DNA of 64,000 nt from an uncultured Psychroserpens sp. GTDB lineage: Bacteria; Bacteroidota; Bacteroidia; Flavobacteriales; Flavobacteriaceae. Position numbers and translations under genes: made by a program. Under the pieces are notes generated by a model. That model was not told where the DNA came from, did no database searches, and saw only the letters and a program-made list of their open reading frames with translations. This document shows, piece after piece, positions 1-7,543 of the stretch. The DNA lies in the NCBI GenBank assembly GCA_947489585.1, contig CANLEE010000011.1, positions 95,037 through 159,036 on the forward strand. Reading direction: 5' to 3'. Position 1 is the stretch's first letter; each line of letters starts with the position of its first letter.

Positions 1-105
1 CTCAAATAAAAGGTATGTTGTTAATAACATTAGATTTAAACCAATCGCAAAATATAAACTACTATTTCTGCCTACCTGAACCTCTGGATTTTTCTTGACT
101 TGCAT
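1..105 (-). CDS. tonB: Energy transducer TonB, N-terminal fragment (runs off left edge)
   Basis: An ATG at 105 on the minus strand opens 35 codons that reach the window edge without a stop. The peptide starts MQVKKNPEVQVGRNSSLYF and then enters a hydrophobic stretch (AIGLNLMLLTTYLLFE). A short cytoplasmic segment rich in Lys, Asn and Pro followed by one transmembrane anchor is the typical N-terminus of Bacteroidota TonB proteins, which carry proton-motive energy from ExbBD to outer-membrane receptors. The C-terminal TonB domain would lie outside the window. The gene sits about 94 bases downstream of a TonB-dependent receptor on the same strand, which supports the assignment. The call rests on 35 residues, so another anchored protein is not excluded. 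Confidence 0.72.
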   Translation of the reverse strand, partial: MQVKKNPEVQVGRNSSLYFAIGLNLMLLTTYLLFE

Positions 106-198
106 AACTTTGAGATTTATGATTTACTCTAAGTTACGCTATAACCCTTTAAAAAAATATGATAAATATCATGTCACAAACCCATGATAAACAAGCTG

Positions 199-2349
199 TT
201 AAAGATTATCTAATTGGTTATCAGTTCCGTTATCACTTATCGTCCAAAAGAACCCAACAAAGAAGAATTGATCAGCAGCAGGACGTAATGAACGTCTCGA
301 AAAATCGCCATTCATATTTGGAGCATCGGCATACTGATAGCCATTGATATTTTTAAACCCAAGGACATTGTTTACAGAAAGATATAAAATCTTTTGCTGG
401 CTGATTAGATATGCCCAATTTAAACTAACACTATTATAACTTTTTGTCATTTCTCCAAGAAACTCATTAGTATTAGGATTATTATATGGTCGTCCAGAAG
501 CAAAGGTATATGCAAATCCTACTTGACTTTTCCAATCGTCTATCCAATATTTAGCGACAGCTGAAAAATTATGTGTATTGGCAAAATTAGGTTGTGCAGC
601 AGTAGGATAATTACGATAATCACGCTCTGTATCCAAATAAGAATAGCTTAACCAATAATCTACATTTTTAACACTTTTATTATCTCTCCAGAAGAGATCT
701 AACCCTTGAGCAAAACCAGAGCCTGAATTATCAAAGTTTGAATCAAAGCCTTCAAGTTGTGTGTCAAATTTCACTAAATCATCATACTCTTTTCTGTACA
801 CCTCAGCCCTAAAAATACGTCCATCAGTAACATGTTGGTAGTTCATTATATAGTGCTTTGTGTTTTGTGTTTGTACTTCGGAATTGAACTTCAAAATATT
901 GTTATTAGCATTCTGATAAAAGTCACCATAGGCCAAAGATAGTTGTCCGTTTTTTGATGTTTTATAAGCAACCGAAACTCTTGGCGCAATTTGAAATTCA
1001 TCAGACAAAGCATAATGATCAGCTCTAAGTCCTACTTTTATTGCAAAGTCTTTACTAAAGACAATATCAGACTCTGCAAATGCTGCAGAATTATTGCTTG
1101 TAAATCCGTACGATGCATTAAATCCTTCTGTAGAAAATGTCTCATCAAATTTTGTAGTAAAATGTTCAGCGCCAAAACTCAATTTAAACCGACTATTAAA
1201 ACGCTTTTTCAATTTCAGTTTTATATGTGCTGAATTTTCATCATCTTCAATAGTATTATCAATAACATTAATATCTGTTCTTGCTATGGTATAACTCAAA
1301 CCAGAATGTATTGACCATCCATTTCCTAAAACACCTTGATACGACGAATTGGCATAGAAATTTTTATTATTAAGTTTAAAACGTACGCCCTCAGAAATAT
1401 TGATATCTTCTTGTGTCAAATCAAAATTAGCGGTATCAAAAGCCGCATAAAACTTTAGCATTCCGTTGGTGAATTTTTGACGAAACACAGCCTCTCCTTG
1501 CGCCCCTTCATAAGGTTTATGCCAATCGTTACGATCTGAAAACACAGCTAAATAAGGTGCTAAATTGATATATGAAGCATTTACACTTAAAGAGGTTTTA
1601 TCCCATTTTTTGGTATGTCCTAAACTTCCTCCGACAGTCATAATACCTATATCAGTTTTATTTTGATCTGGTTCGTCAATTGTATTTAAAAGTAGTACAC
1701 TAGATAATGCGTTACCATATTCGGAAGAATAACCTCCAGTTGAAAAGGTAATACCATCAAATAAAAATGGTGAATACCTCCCTCGAGTTGGCAAATTATT
1801 AGTTGTTGGTGAGTAAGGCGTAAAGACGCGAATACCATCAATAAATATTTGTGTTTCGTTAGCATCTCCTCCTCTAACAAAAAGTCGACCGTCTTCAGCT
1901 ACAGTTGAAGTTCCTGGAAGCGTTTGTAAGGCGCCAACAAAATCGCCTAATGCACTAGCTGTAGTGACGACATCTAATGAATTTAAAACAGATACTTTAC
2001 TATTATCATTAGCTTCAAAAGTTCCTGCCGAAATGACTACAGCATCTAAAGCTTCCATATCATCTTTTAATTTTATTTGAAGCTTATTAAATGTAGATAC
2101 ATCAGCAACTAGTGTTTTTGTTTCATAAGACAGATAAGAAATGATTAAAGCTTGTGTACCGATTTCTTCGGTAGTGAAACTAAAGTCACCATTATCGTCT
2201 GTGGTGTCTCCATCATATGTACCATCTAAATAAACATTGGCGCCTATGATGGGTTGATTTTTAGAATCGATTACTTTTCCGCTCACTGTCGTTTGTGCAA
2301 AAGCTAATGTTGAAATTAGAATAACTAAGATTGTAATTAATGACTTCAT
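199..2349 (-). CDS. TonB-dependent outer-membrane receptor with carboxypeptidase-like N-terminal domain
   Basis: A 716-residue outer-membrane receptor. It has a signal peptide ending AFAQ, then a CarboxypepD_reg-like domain at about 20-105 (TVSGKVIDSKNQPIIGANV). The plug domain follows at about 110-235 (ALQTLPGTSTVAEDGRLFVRGG, IFIDGIRV), then a beta-barrel rich in alternating aromatic residues. The barrel ends in FFFVGFFWTIS, followed by an unusual 12-residue polar tail instead of the usual terminal aromatic residue. The family imports siderophores, vitamins, glycans or peptides using TonB energy; the substrate is not readable here. The tonB fragment follows on the same strand. The start is ATG, with a near-consensus -7 box (CATCTTTG on the minus strand, 2388-2395) about 40 bases upstream. 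Confidence 0.93.
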   Translation of the reverse strand: MKSLITILVILISTLAFAQTTVSGKVIDSKNQPIIGANVYLDGTYDGDTTDDNGDFSFTTEEIGTQALIISYLSYETKTLVADVSTFNKLQIKLKDDMEALDAVVISAGTFEANDNSKVSVLNSLDVVTTASALGDFVGALQTLPGTSTVAEDGRLFVRGGDANETQIFIDGIRVFTPYSPTTNNLPTRGRYSPFLFDGITFSTGGYSSEYGNALSSVLLLNTIDEPDQNKTDIGIMTVGGSLGHTKKWDKTSLSVNASYINLAPYLAVFSDRNDWHKPYEGAQGEAVFRQKFTNGMLKFYAAFDTANFDLTQEDINISEGVRFKLNNKNFYANSSYQGVLGNGWSIHSGLSYTIARTDINVIDNTIEDDENSAHIKLKLKKRFNSRFKLSFGAEHFTTKFDETFSTEGFNASYGFTSNNSAAFAESDIVFSKDFAIKVGLRADHYALSDEFQIAPRVSVAYKTSKNGQLSLAYGDFYQNANNNILKFNSEVQTQNTKHYIMNYQHVTDGRIFRAEVYRKEYDDLVKFDTQLEGFDSNFDNSGSGFAQGLDLFWRDNKSVKNVDYWLSYSYLDTERDYRNYPTAAQPNFANTHNFSAVAKYWIDDWKSQVGFAYTFASGRPYNNPNTNEFLGEMTKSYNSVSLNWAYLISQQKILYLSVNNVLGFKNINGYQYADAPNMNGDFSRRSLRPAADQFFFVGFFWTISDNGTDNQLDNL

Positions 2350-2459
2350 GGTTGATGATTTTAACTGTTCGTTTTTGTTTGATAGGTCAAAGATGTGAAA
2401 GAATGGTTGTGAACTAAATTCTATTTTACTGAATTGTTAAAATTGAATGATGAATTGCA

Positions 2460-2467
2460 TATTTTTG
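2460..2467 (+). promoter_or_regulatory. Candidate -7 promoter box for the lysoplasmalogenase gene
   Basis: TATTTTTG matches the Bacteroidota -7 consensus TAnnTTTG and lies 14 bases before the ATG at 2482. A TTG at 2434-2436 could be the -33 element with 23-base spacing. If correct, translation cannot begin at the upstream TTG codon, which favours the ATG at 2482. Confidence 0.4.
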
Positions 2468-2481
2468 AAAAAACAATTGTT

Positions 2482-3162
2482 ATGCTCACAACCTCGGAAA
2501 AAAAGTTCAGTGCGTTTTTCACTTTAATTGTTATTGCCGAATTAATCTGTGGAAGTTTTAATGAATTAACGATTTACCATTATATAACAAAACCTGCAAT
2601 TATTGGCATGCTCCTTGTTTTCTTCTGGAAGCATAGTGAGCATCTTGATAAACGCCTTAGACATTTGACCATTACTGCTTTGATTTTTTCATGGATTGGA
2701 GATATACTTCTCATGTTTGTAGAATGGCATTCAGTACTTTTTATGTTTGGTTTAATTGCTTTTTTAATAGCTCATGGTTTTTACATCTTACTTTTTTTAA
2801 AACATCGCAATACAAATAAAAACCCTTTAGGTTTTATTTGTTTACTACTTATCTATGCCTTTTGCTTGTTTTATCTTTTAAAAGATGGCTTAGGAGATCT
2901 ATTAATCCCTGTTATTGTGTACATGGCTGTGATATTAGCTATGGCAACTACGGCGTTTTTACGTAAAGGAAATGTTCAAAGATTGAGCTATCAGTTTGTA
3001 TTTTTAGGTGCCATTCTATTCATGATGTCTGATAGTCTTTTGGCCTTAAACAAATTTTACAGACCGATAGCCTATTCGAATGTTAGCATTATACTAACTT
3101 ATGCTTTAGCGCAGTATTTTATTATTATAGGACTATTGAGGTTATCCCAAGCCTCGCGTTAA
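2482..3162 (+). CDS. Lysoplasmalogenase, YhhN/TMEM86 family membrane protein
   Basis: A 226-residue polytopic membrane protein with about eight hydrophobic helices. Family-type features include KPAIIGMLLVFFW near the N-terminus, SWIGDILLMF in the middle and FLGAILFMMSDSLLALNKF near the C-terminus. The conserved acidic residues in the GD and SD positions are those expected for YhhN/TMEM86 proteins. Members hydrolyse the vinyl-ether bond of lysoplasmalogens, although the bacterial substrate is uncertain. The frame can be extended upstream to a TTG at 2434, but the ATG at 2482 is preferred because a promoter-like box lies between them. It is transcribed convergently to the NADH dehydrogenase gene, and its stop codon abuts a candidate structured RNA. 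Confidence 0.85.
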   Translation: MLTTSEKKFSAFFTLIVIAELICGSFNELTIYHYITKPAIIGMLLVFFWKHSEHLDKRLRHLTITALIFSWIGDILLMFVEWHSVLFMFGLIAFLIAHGFYILLFLKHRNTNKNPLGFICLLLIYAFCLFYLLKDGLGDLLIPVIVYMAVILAMATTAFLRKGNVQRLSYQFVFLGAILFMMSDSLLALNKFYRPIAYSNVSIILTYALAQYFIIIGLLRLSQASR

Positions 3163-3237
3163 GGATGGAAACGGCATCCTTTTGTATGCAAAAGATACAG
3201 TGTACAGCCTGACCTTGAGTGCAACGAGAGGAAACGC
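3156..3237 (+). ncRNA. Candidate structured RNA element between the YhhN and NADH dehydrogenase genes
   Basis: The short gap between two convergent genes can be folded almost completely. GCGTT (3156-3160) pairs with AACGC (3233-3237). AAGGATG (3161-3167) pairs with CATCCTT (3175-3181) around GAAACGG. TTTTG (3180-3184) pairs with CAAAA (3189-3193). A further hairpin follows the sequence AGCCTGACC (CTTG with CGAG). I recall very similar intergenic elements, with the core GGCATCC...CAGCCTGACC...GGAAACGCCC around two variable hairpins, in many flavobacterial genomes. They may correspond to the Flavo-1 RNA motif, but this is memory and not a search. It lacks a U-tract and so is not a simple terminator. 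Confidence 0.45.
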
Positions 3238-3244
3238 CCAAAAA

Positions 3245-4516
3245 CTACTTTTTAAAGGGCCTGATAATAAGTCGAGCTGCCTTATCGAAATTAATATAAT
3301 TATAAGTCCAATTAAAAAAGACAATTACTCTATTTCTAAACCCTACGAGCGACATTAAATGAATAAACATCCAGATAAACCAAGCAAAAAACCCTCCAAA
3401 TTTAAAGTGCTTTAAATCAACAACTGCCTTATTTCGGCCAATGGTAGCCATAGAGCCTTTATCATGATATGCAAACGGCTTAGGCGGCTGGTTTTTGGCA
3501 AATCGAACAAGGTTTTTCCCAAGAAGTTTCCCTTGTTGAATAGCGGGTTGAGCGACTTGAGGATGTGCATTTGGATAATTTTCGGTAGACATATAAGCGA
3601 TATCACCTATAGCAAAAATAGTATCATAGCCCTCAATTTGATTAAAACGGTTAACGAGATATCGATTGGTATTTGTTTTCATCGATTCAGCCTTTAATCC
3701 ATTAATTGGTGCTCCAGTAACACCTGCGGCCCAAATCAAGGTTTCAGTATGCAATACTAAATCAGAGTTTGTGGTTACAACTTTTCCATCATAATCTTTT
3801 ACAAATACATTGGTATGCACATTCACTCCTAGGCTTTTAAGAAAAGCTTTAGCCTTTTTAGACGCATGTTTACTCATTGGTGGCAATACGCGATCGGCAC
3901 CTTCTAATAAATGGATTTGCATATGGTTGCTATTCAAATCGTGGTATTCTCTTGGAAGTACGTGATTTTTAAGCTCTGCGATGGCTCCTGCAAGTTCAAC
4001 ACCTGTTGGACCGGCTCCTACTATTACAAAATTAAGATAGGCATTTCTAGCCGCATCAGAATTGGCGATTGCAGCTTTCTCAAAATTTTGAAGAATTAGA
4101 CTTCTAATATTAAGCGCTTGAGGAACACTTTTCATAGGCATACTATTGGCTTCAATAGATTTACTTCCAAAATAATTGGTTTTAGTTCCAGTAGCAATAA
4201 CCAAATAATCATAGTTAAGTTTACCAATACTCGTTAGAACTTCTTTGCCTTCAGTGTTTATTTGCTCAACATTGGCTAGCCTAAAAAATGAATTTTTATG
4301 CTTTTTTATTATTTTTCTCAACGGATAAGCTATAGAGTCTGGTTCTAAACCCGAACTTGACACTTGGTATAATAAAGGTTGAAATGTATGATAGTTATGT
4401 TTGTCGAGTAGAACAACTTGTAAATTTTTATTTGCTAAAGATTTTGCTAAATTCACACCAGCAAAACCGCCTCCAATGATAACAACTCTTGGGACATTAG
4501 ATTCAGGAATATTCAT
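3245..4516 (-). CDS. ndh: Type II NADH:quinone oxidoreductase (NDH-2)
   Basis: A 423-residue FAD enzyme that passes electrons from NADH to the quinone pool without pumping protons, bound to the inner face of the cytoplasmic membrane. It shows the FAD dinucleotide fold GGGFAGVNLAK at 15-25, the ATG motif near 108, the NAD-binding GAGPTGVELAG at 167-177 and a second FAD motif AIGDIAYM near 307. The C-terminus has the long aromatic/hydrophobic segment FFAWFIWMFIHLMSLVGF and a basic tail, consistent with the membrane anchor of NDH-2. The length fits the family. The ATG start is preceded by a perfect -7 box at 4545-4552. The gene appears monocistronic. Confidence 0.92.
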   Translation of the reverse strand: MNIPESNVPRVVIIGGGFAGVNLAKSLANKNLQVVLLDKHNYHTFQPLLYQVSSSGLEPDSIAYPLRKIIKKHKNSFFRLANVEQINTEGKEVLTSIGKLNYDYLVIATGTKTNYFGSKSIEANSMPMKSVPQALNIRSLILQNFEKAAIANSDAARNAYLNFVIVGAGPTGVELAGAIAELKNHVLPREYHDLNSNHMQIHLLEGADRVLPPMSKHASKKAKAFLKSLGVNVHTNVFVKDYDGKVVTTNSDLVLHTETLIWAAGVTGAPINGLKAESMKTNTNRYLVNRFNQIEGYDTIFAIGDIAYMSTENYPNAHPQVAQPAIQQGKLLGKNLVRFAKNQPPKPFAYHDKGSMATIGRNKAVVDLKHFKFGGFFAWFIWMFIHLMSLVGFRNRVIVFFNWTYNYINFDKAARLIIRPFKK

Positions 4517-4544
4517 ATTAGAAAGCCTCTTAAAATGACATATA

Positions 4545-4552
4545 CAAAGATA
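4545..4552 (-). promoter_or_regulatory. -7 promoter box of the NADH dehydrogenase gene
   Basis: On the minus strand the sequence reads TATCTTTG, a perfect match to the flavobacterial -7 consensus TAnnTTTG, 28 bases before the ATG of the NDH-2 gene. No clear TTG -33 element is visible at the expected distance. Confidence 0.55.
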
Positions 4553-4652
4553 CGATTTACGGCTGTTAAAAGTGTATTTTTGAATTAATGTTTAATGATA
4601 TGTAACGTTTTAAATTATAATGCTACATATAGATAACTAACTAATCAAAAAT

Positions 4653-5147
4653 TTGGATAAAGAACTCGAACATAGTTTTGTTGAATTGCTTGAGAAGCAT
4701 CAAAACATTGTACATAAAGTCTGTAGATTATACACTAATAATCATGATGCTCACAATGATTTGTTTCAAGAGATTACCATACAATTATGGAAAGCATATC
4801 CAAAATTTAGAGGTGATGCAAAGTTTAGCACTTGGATGTATCGTGTTGGTTTAAATACGGCTATTACGCTTTACCGAAAGTCAAAACGCAGTATCAAAAC
4901 GCAAGAATTTGAGAGTGTTTCTTTTAAAATAAAGTCGGAAGATTATGATGATACCGAAGAGCAACAACTCAAATTATTATATAAGGCGGTACATCAGTTA
5001 AATGATATTGAAAAAGCATTGGTGTTTTTGTATTTAGAAGATAAAAATTATAGCGAAATAAGCGAAACCCTAGGTATTACCGAAGTTAATGCTCGTGTAA
5101 AAATGAATAGGGTAAAGAAAAAATTAAAAACAATATTAAATCCGTGA
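4653..5147 (+). CDS. ECF-type RNA polymerase sigma factor
   Basis: A 164-residue sigma-70 family protein. Region 2 is seen at about 30-72 (AHNDLFQEITIQLWKAYPKF then FSTWMYRVGLNTAI), and region 4 with a helix-turn-helix at about 112-160 (EKALVFLYLEDKNYSEISE followed by GITEVNARVKMNRVKKKLK). There is no ATG before region 2, so the TTG at 4653 (MDKELEHSF) is taken as start; this fits the length of relatives. The next gene begins 4 bases after the stop and encodes a membrane protein, the usual place for an anti-sigma partner. No -7 box of good quality is visible upstream. It is not of the FecI type seen at 30730. Confidence 0.88.
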   Translation: MDKELEHSFVELLEKHQNIVHKVCRLYTNNHDAHNDLFQEITIQLWKAYPKFRGDAKFSTWMYRVGLNTAITLYRKSKRSIKTQEFESVSFKIKSEDYDDTEEQQLKLLYKAVHQLNDIEKALVFLYLEDKNYSEISETLGITEVNARVKMNRVKKKLKTILNP

Positions 5148-5151
5148 TACT

Positions 5152-5793
5152 ATGGATGAATTAGAATTATTAAAAAAAGATTGGCAGAATAAAGACGCTA
5201 CGTATCCTAAGCTCAGTTATAATGAGATCTATAAGATGATACTTCAAAAATCATCTTCAATCGTTAAATGGATTTTCATCATAAGCATTTTAGAGTTTGT
5301 ATTCTGGTTATTTATGGCTATTGGTTTAAAAGCCTCTGGATACAATAATGATTATGGTGGTTTATATACTAGTCCAGGTTTTATCATTCTAAGCATTCTA
5401 TCGTATGGTATACTTGCGTACTTCTTTTATAAGTTTTATATGAACTACAAAAGAATAAACACCACAGACAACTCTAAAACACTAATGGAAAATATTTTAA
5501 AAACTAGGCGTACAGTGAAACAGTATGTAGGTTTTAATTTAGCAGTTTTAGTAATTGGTGTCGCTTATATGATGCCATATGCCATTAATCATGATGAAAA
5601 AACTAGAGCTTTAGTTGAAACGGCTAAGGCAAATGGAGAAATATTTAAATACTATTTAGGAGTTGCCATAGTAACACTCATATCATTGGTTGTTGCAGTT
5701 GCAATCTTACTATTGTTTTATTGGTTGATTTACGGTCTTTTATTACGTAGTCTCAATAAAAATTACAAGGAACTTAAAAAGTTAGAAGTCTAA
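5152..5793 (+). CDS. Membrane protein paired with the upstream sigma factor (putative anti-sigma)
   Basis: A 213-residue protein with a soluble N-terminal part (MDELELLKKDWQNKD, then about 25 residues) followed by four hydrophobic helices: about 36-58, 75-95, 123-145 and 165-195. The start lies 4 bases after the sigma gene, so the two are almost certainly co-transcribed. The conserved short N-terminal helix of the form ELLKKDWQ is seen in many flavobacterial proteins encoded next to this class of sigma factor. I infer that it may hold the sigma factor at the membrane. No zinc-binding anti-sigma motif (HxxxCxxC) is present, so this is inferred from context alone. Confidence 0.7.
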   Translation: MDELELLKKDWQNKDATYPKLSYNEIYKMILQKSSSIVKWIFIISILEFVFWLFMAIGLKASGYNNDYGGLYTSPGFIILSILSYGILAYFFYKFYMNYKRINTTDNSKTLMENILKTRRTVKQYVGFNLAVLVIGVAYMMPYAINHDEKTRALVETAKANGEIFKYYLGVAIVTLISLVVAVAILLLFYWLIYGLLLRSLNKNYKELKKLEV

Positions 5794-5813
5794 TTCTTCA
5801 AGTTTAAATACAA

Positions 5814-6611
5814 TTACCAATCGCGAAGTTTATTTAAACGTTCTTTTTCTTCAAGTACTTCCTGTGGAATTACCTTTAAAAATGAAGGATGCTGCTCAAT
5901 TGCATATTCAATTTTTTCAACAATATCTGCTATAGACTCATTTTCATAATCTATTTGCAAAGGCGCTTTAACCTCAAAAGACTGATACACATTTTTCTTT
6001 TTTACGCGTAAGCCTTTCTTATCAAATGAGCGTCTAAACCCATCAATAACAATTGGTACAACGATAGGCTTGTATTGTTTTATAATATGAGCTGTTCCTT
6101 TACGAATTGGCTTAAAAGGTGTTGTTGTTCCTTGCGGAAATGTAACTACCCAACCATCGTCAAGCGCTTTTTTAATACTCGTGATATCACTCATTTTCAC
6201 TTGACGATTTACATTTTTTCCTTCTGATCGCCAAGTGCGTTCAATACTAATAGAACCTGTATAAGCAAATATCTTAGGTATTAATCCAGACTTCATCGTT
6301 TCCTTTGCTGCAACATAGTACATGTTAAGTTTAGGGTTCCATAAATAACCAACATTTTTGATATTATCTAACCGTCCATTAAGACTTGCATTAAACACAT
6401 GAAACATGGCAATCACATCAGCAAAATACGTTTGATGATTTGATATAAATAAGACGTTAGTATCAGGAAGGTTTTTAATAATGTCTGATCCCTCAATTTG
6501 GAGTTCATTAAAGCCTCTAAATCGTCGGTGTGTTAATGCACCTAATATTCTAATCAGCCATTTTTTTACAAAAAGTATATGCCCAAAAGGGTTTCTTTTA
6601 AATAATCCCAT
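5814..6611 (-). CDS. PlsC-like acyltransferase (1-acylglycerol-3-phosphate acyltransferase family) with variant motifs
   Basis: A 265-residue member of the PlsC/lysophospholipid acyltransferase superfamily, which transfers an acyl chain to a lysolipid at the membrane. The fold is recognised from VLFISNHQTYFADVIAMF (block I), IERTWRSEGKNVNRQ (block II region), VVTFPQGTTTPFKP (block III) and PIVVPIVIDGF (block IV). Two departures from the usual motifs are visible. Block I has His and Asp separated by five residues (HQTYFAD) instead of HX4D, and block III has QGTT instead of EGTR. The acceptor may therefore differ from lysophosphatidate. It lies 48 bases downstream of the Nudix gene on the same strand, a likely operon. 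Confidence 0.8.
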   Translation of the reverse strand: MGLFKRNPFGHILFVKKWLIRILGALTHRRFRGFNELQIEGSDIIKNLPDTNVLFISNHQTYFADVIAMFHVFNASLNGRLDNIKNVGYLWNPKLNMYYVAAKETMKSGLIPKIFAYTGSISIERTWRSEGKNVNRQVKMSDITSIKKALDDGWVVTFPQGTTTPFKPIRKGTAHIIKQYKPIVVPIVIDGFRRSFDKKGLRVKKKNVYQSFEVKAPLQIDYENESIADIVEKIEYAIEQHPSFLKVIPQEVLEEKERLNKLRDW

Positions 6612-6659
6612 TAAAAGTTAGTTATTAGAAGGAAAAACAAACTTACAAAAAAGTCTCAC

Positions 6660-7301
6660 TTACAACACTTTTTTTAACAAGTCTTTTAATTCGCTCAGCA
6701 TCATAGCTGTTGCACCCCAAACCACATGGCCATTGAGCATAAACGCTGGAACTTCAATTTCAACCTTATAAGATGTCATGACAGCAACATCAGTAGTATT
6801 TGTGTCATCAATAAAATCGGAAAGTTTAACTTCTATCAAATCTTCAACTTCATCATCTTGCTTTATAAATTGTGGTGTTTGATGTGTAATTCCAATGAAA
6901 GGCGCTACTGTAAAATTACTAGGCGGAATATATAGCGGTGTCATCGATTTTAAAACCTCAACAGTATCGGCAGATACACCAACCTCTTCCTCAGTTTCTC
7001 TAAGGGCTGTGTATTCGAGGTGTGGATCATCATCTTCATATTTCCCTCCTGGAAATCCCACTTGTGCCGAATGCACCCCTTTATAGGTTTTTCGCAAAAT
7101 CAAAATCAAATGCGTCACATCATTCCTATCAGGATAAAACAATGCCATCACACCAGCTTTTTTAGCATGTATCATTTTCTCTCTGTTCTCTTCCACAAGC
7201 TCTTTACGAAACGGCGGCGACATTTTAAATTGTGAATCTTCGCCTGGAAGATGAATTGATGAGATGTTACTCATTAAGATTTTGAACGCTTCAAAATGCA
7301 T
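6660..7301 (-). CDS. Nudix hydrolase, CoA pyrophosphatase-type
   Basis: A 213-residue Nudix hydrolase. The Nudix region GGKYEDDDPHLEYTALRET followed by EEEVGV lies at about 100-124. The preceding VGFPGGK and the TALRE context are characteristic of the CoA pyrophosphatase (NudL/NUDT7/NUDT8) branch, in which the GX5E part is modified. Such enzymes cleave CoA and acyl-CoA to phosphopantetheine and 3',5'-ADP in the cytoplasm. The start is ATG. The PlsC-like gene follows after 48 bases, so a shared link to acyl-CoA use is plausible but inferred. Confidence 0.88.
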   Translation of the reverse strand: MHFEAFKILMSNISSIHLPGEDSQFKMSPPFRKELVEENREKMIHAKKAGVMALFYPDRNDVTHLILILRKTYKGVHSAQVGFPGGKYEDDDPHLEYTALRETEEEVGVSADTVEVLKSMTPLYIPPSNFTVAPFIGITHQTPQFIKQDDEVEDLIEVKLSDFIDDTNTTDVAVMTSYKVEIEVPAFMLNGHVVWGATAMMLSELKDLLKKVL

Positions 7302-7430
7302 GACTCTTTTTTTTGCGAAATGTGAAGATAAGAAATATGAAATAAAAATCAGCTTACAATAGCAATAATTGAGAATTACACTTCGGTAAATATCTATTTA
7401 TTAAAAAAGTAAGAATTATTCTATATAGGA

Positions 7431-7447
7431 TTACGGAAAAACCGTAA
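7431..7447. promoter_or_regulatory. Inverted repeat upstream of the secreted surface-protein operon
   Basis: TTACGG, a 5-base spacer AAAAA, then CCGTAA form a perfect 6-base inverted repeat 97 bases before the start of the 309-residue secreted protein. It sits in a 240-base intergenic region with no other gene. The size and position suit an operator for a dimeric regulator; it could instead be an RNA hairpin. No protein can be assigned to it. Confidence 0.35.
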
Positions 7448-7543
7448 TAACAAACTGATTAACAATAACTTAACATTGTTTTCATACCGCATAAAATTTA
7501 TAATCTTTATCTTATGTAAACTAATCTTTAAATCTTATATATT

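Noticed and set aside
159..347. A 62-codon plus-strand frame at the end of the first receptor gene
   Set aside because: It lies mostly opposite the receptor's C-terminal coding sequence and shows no domain.
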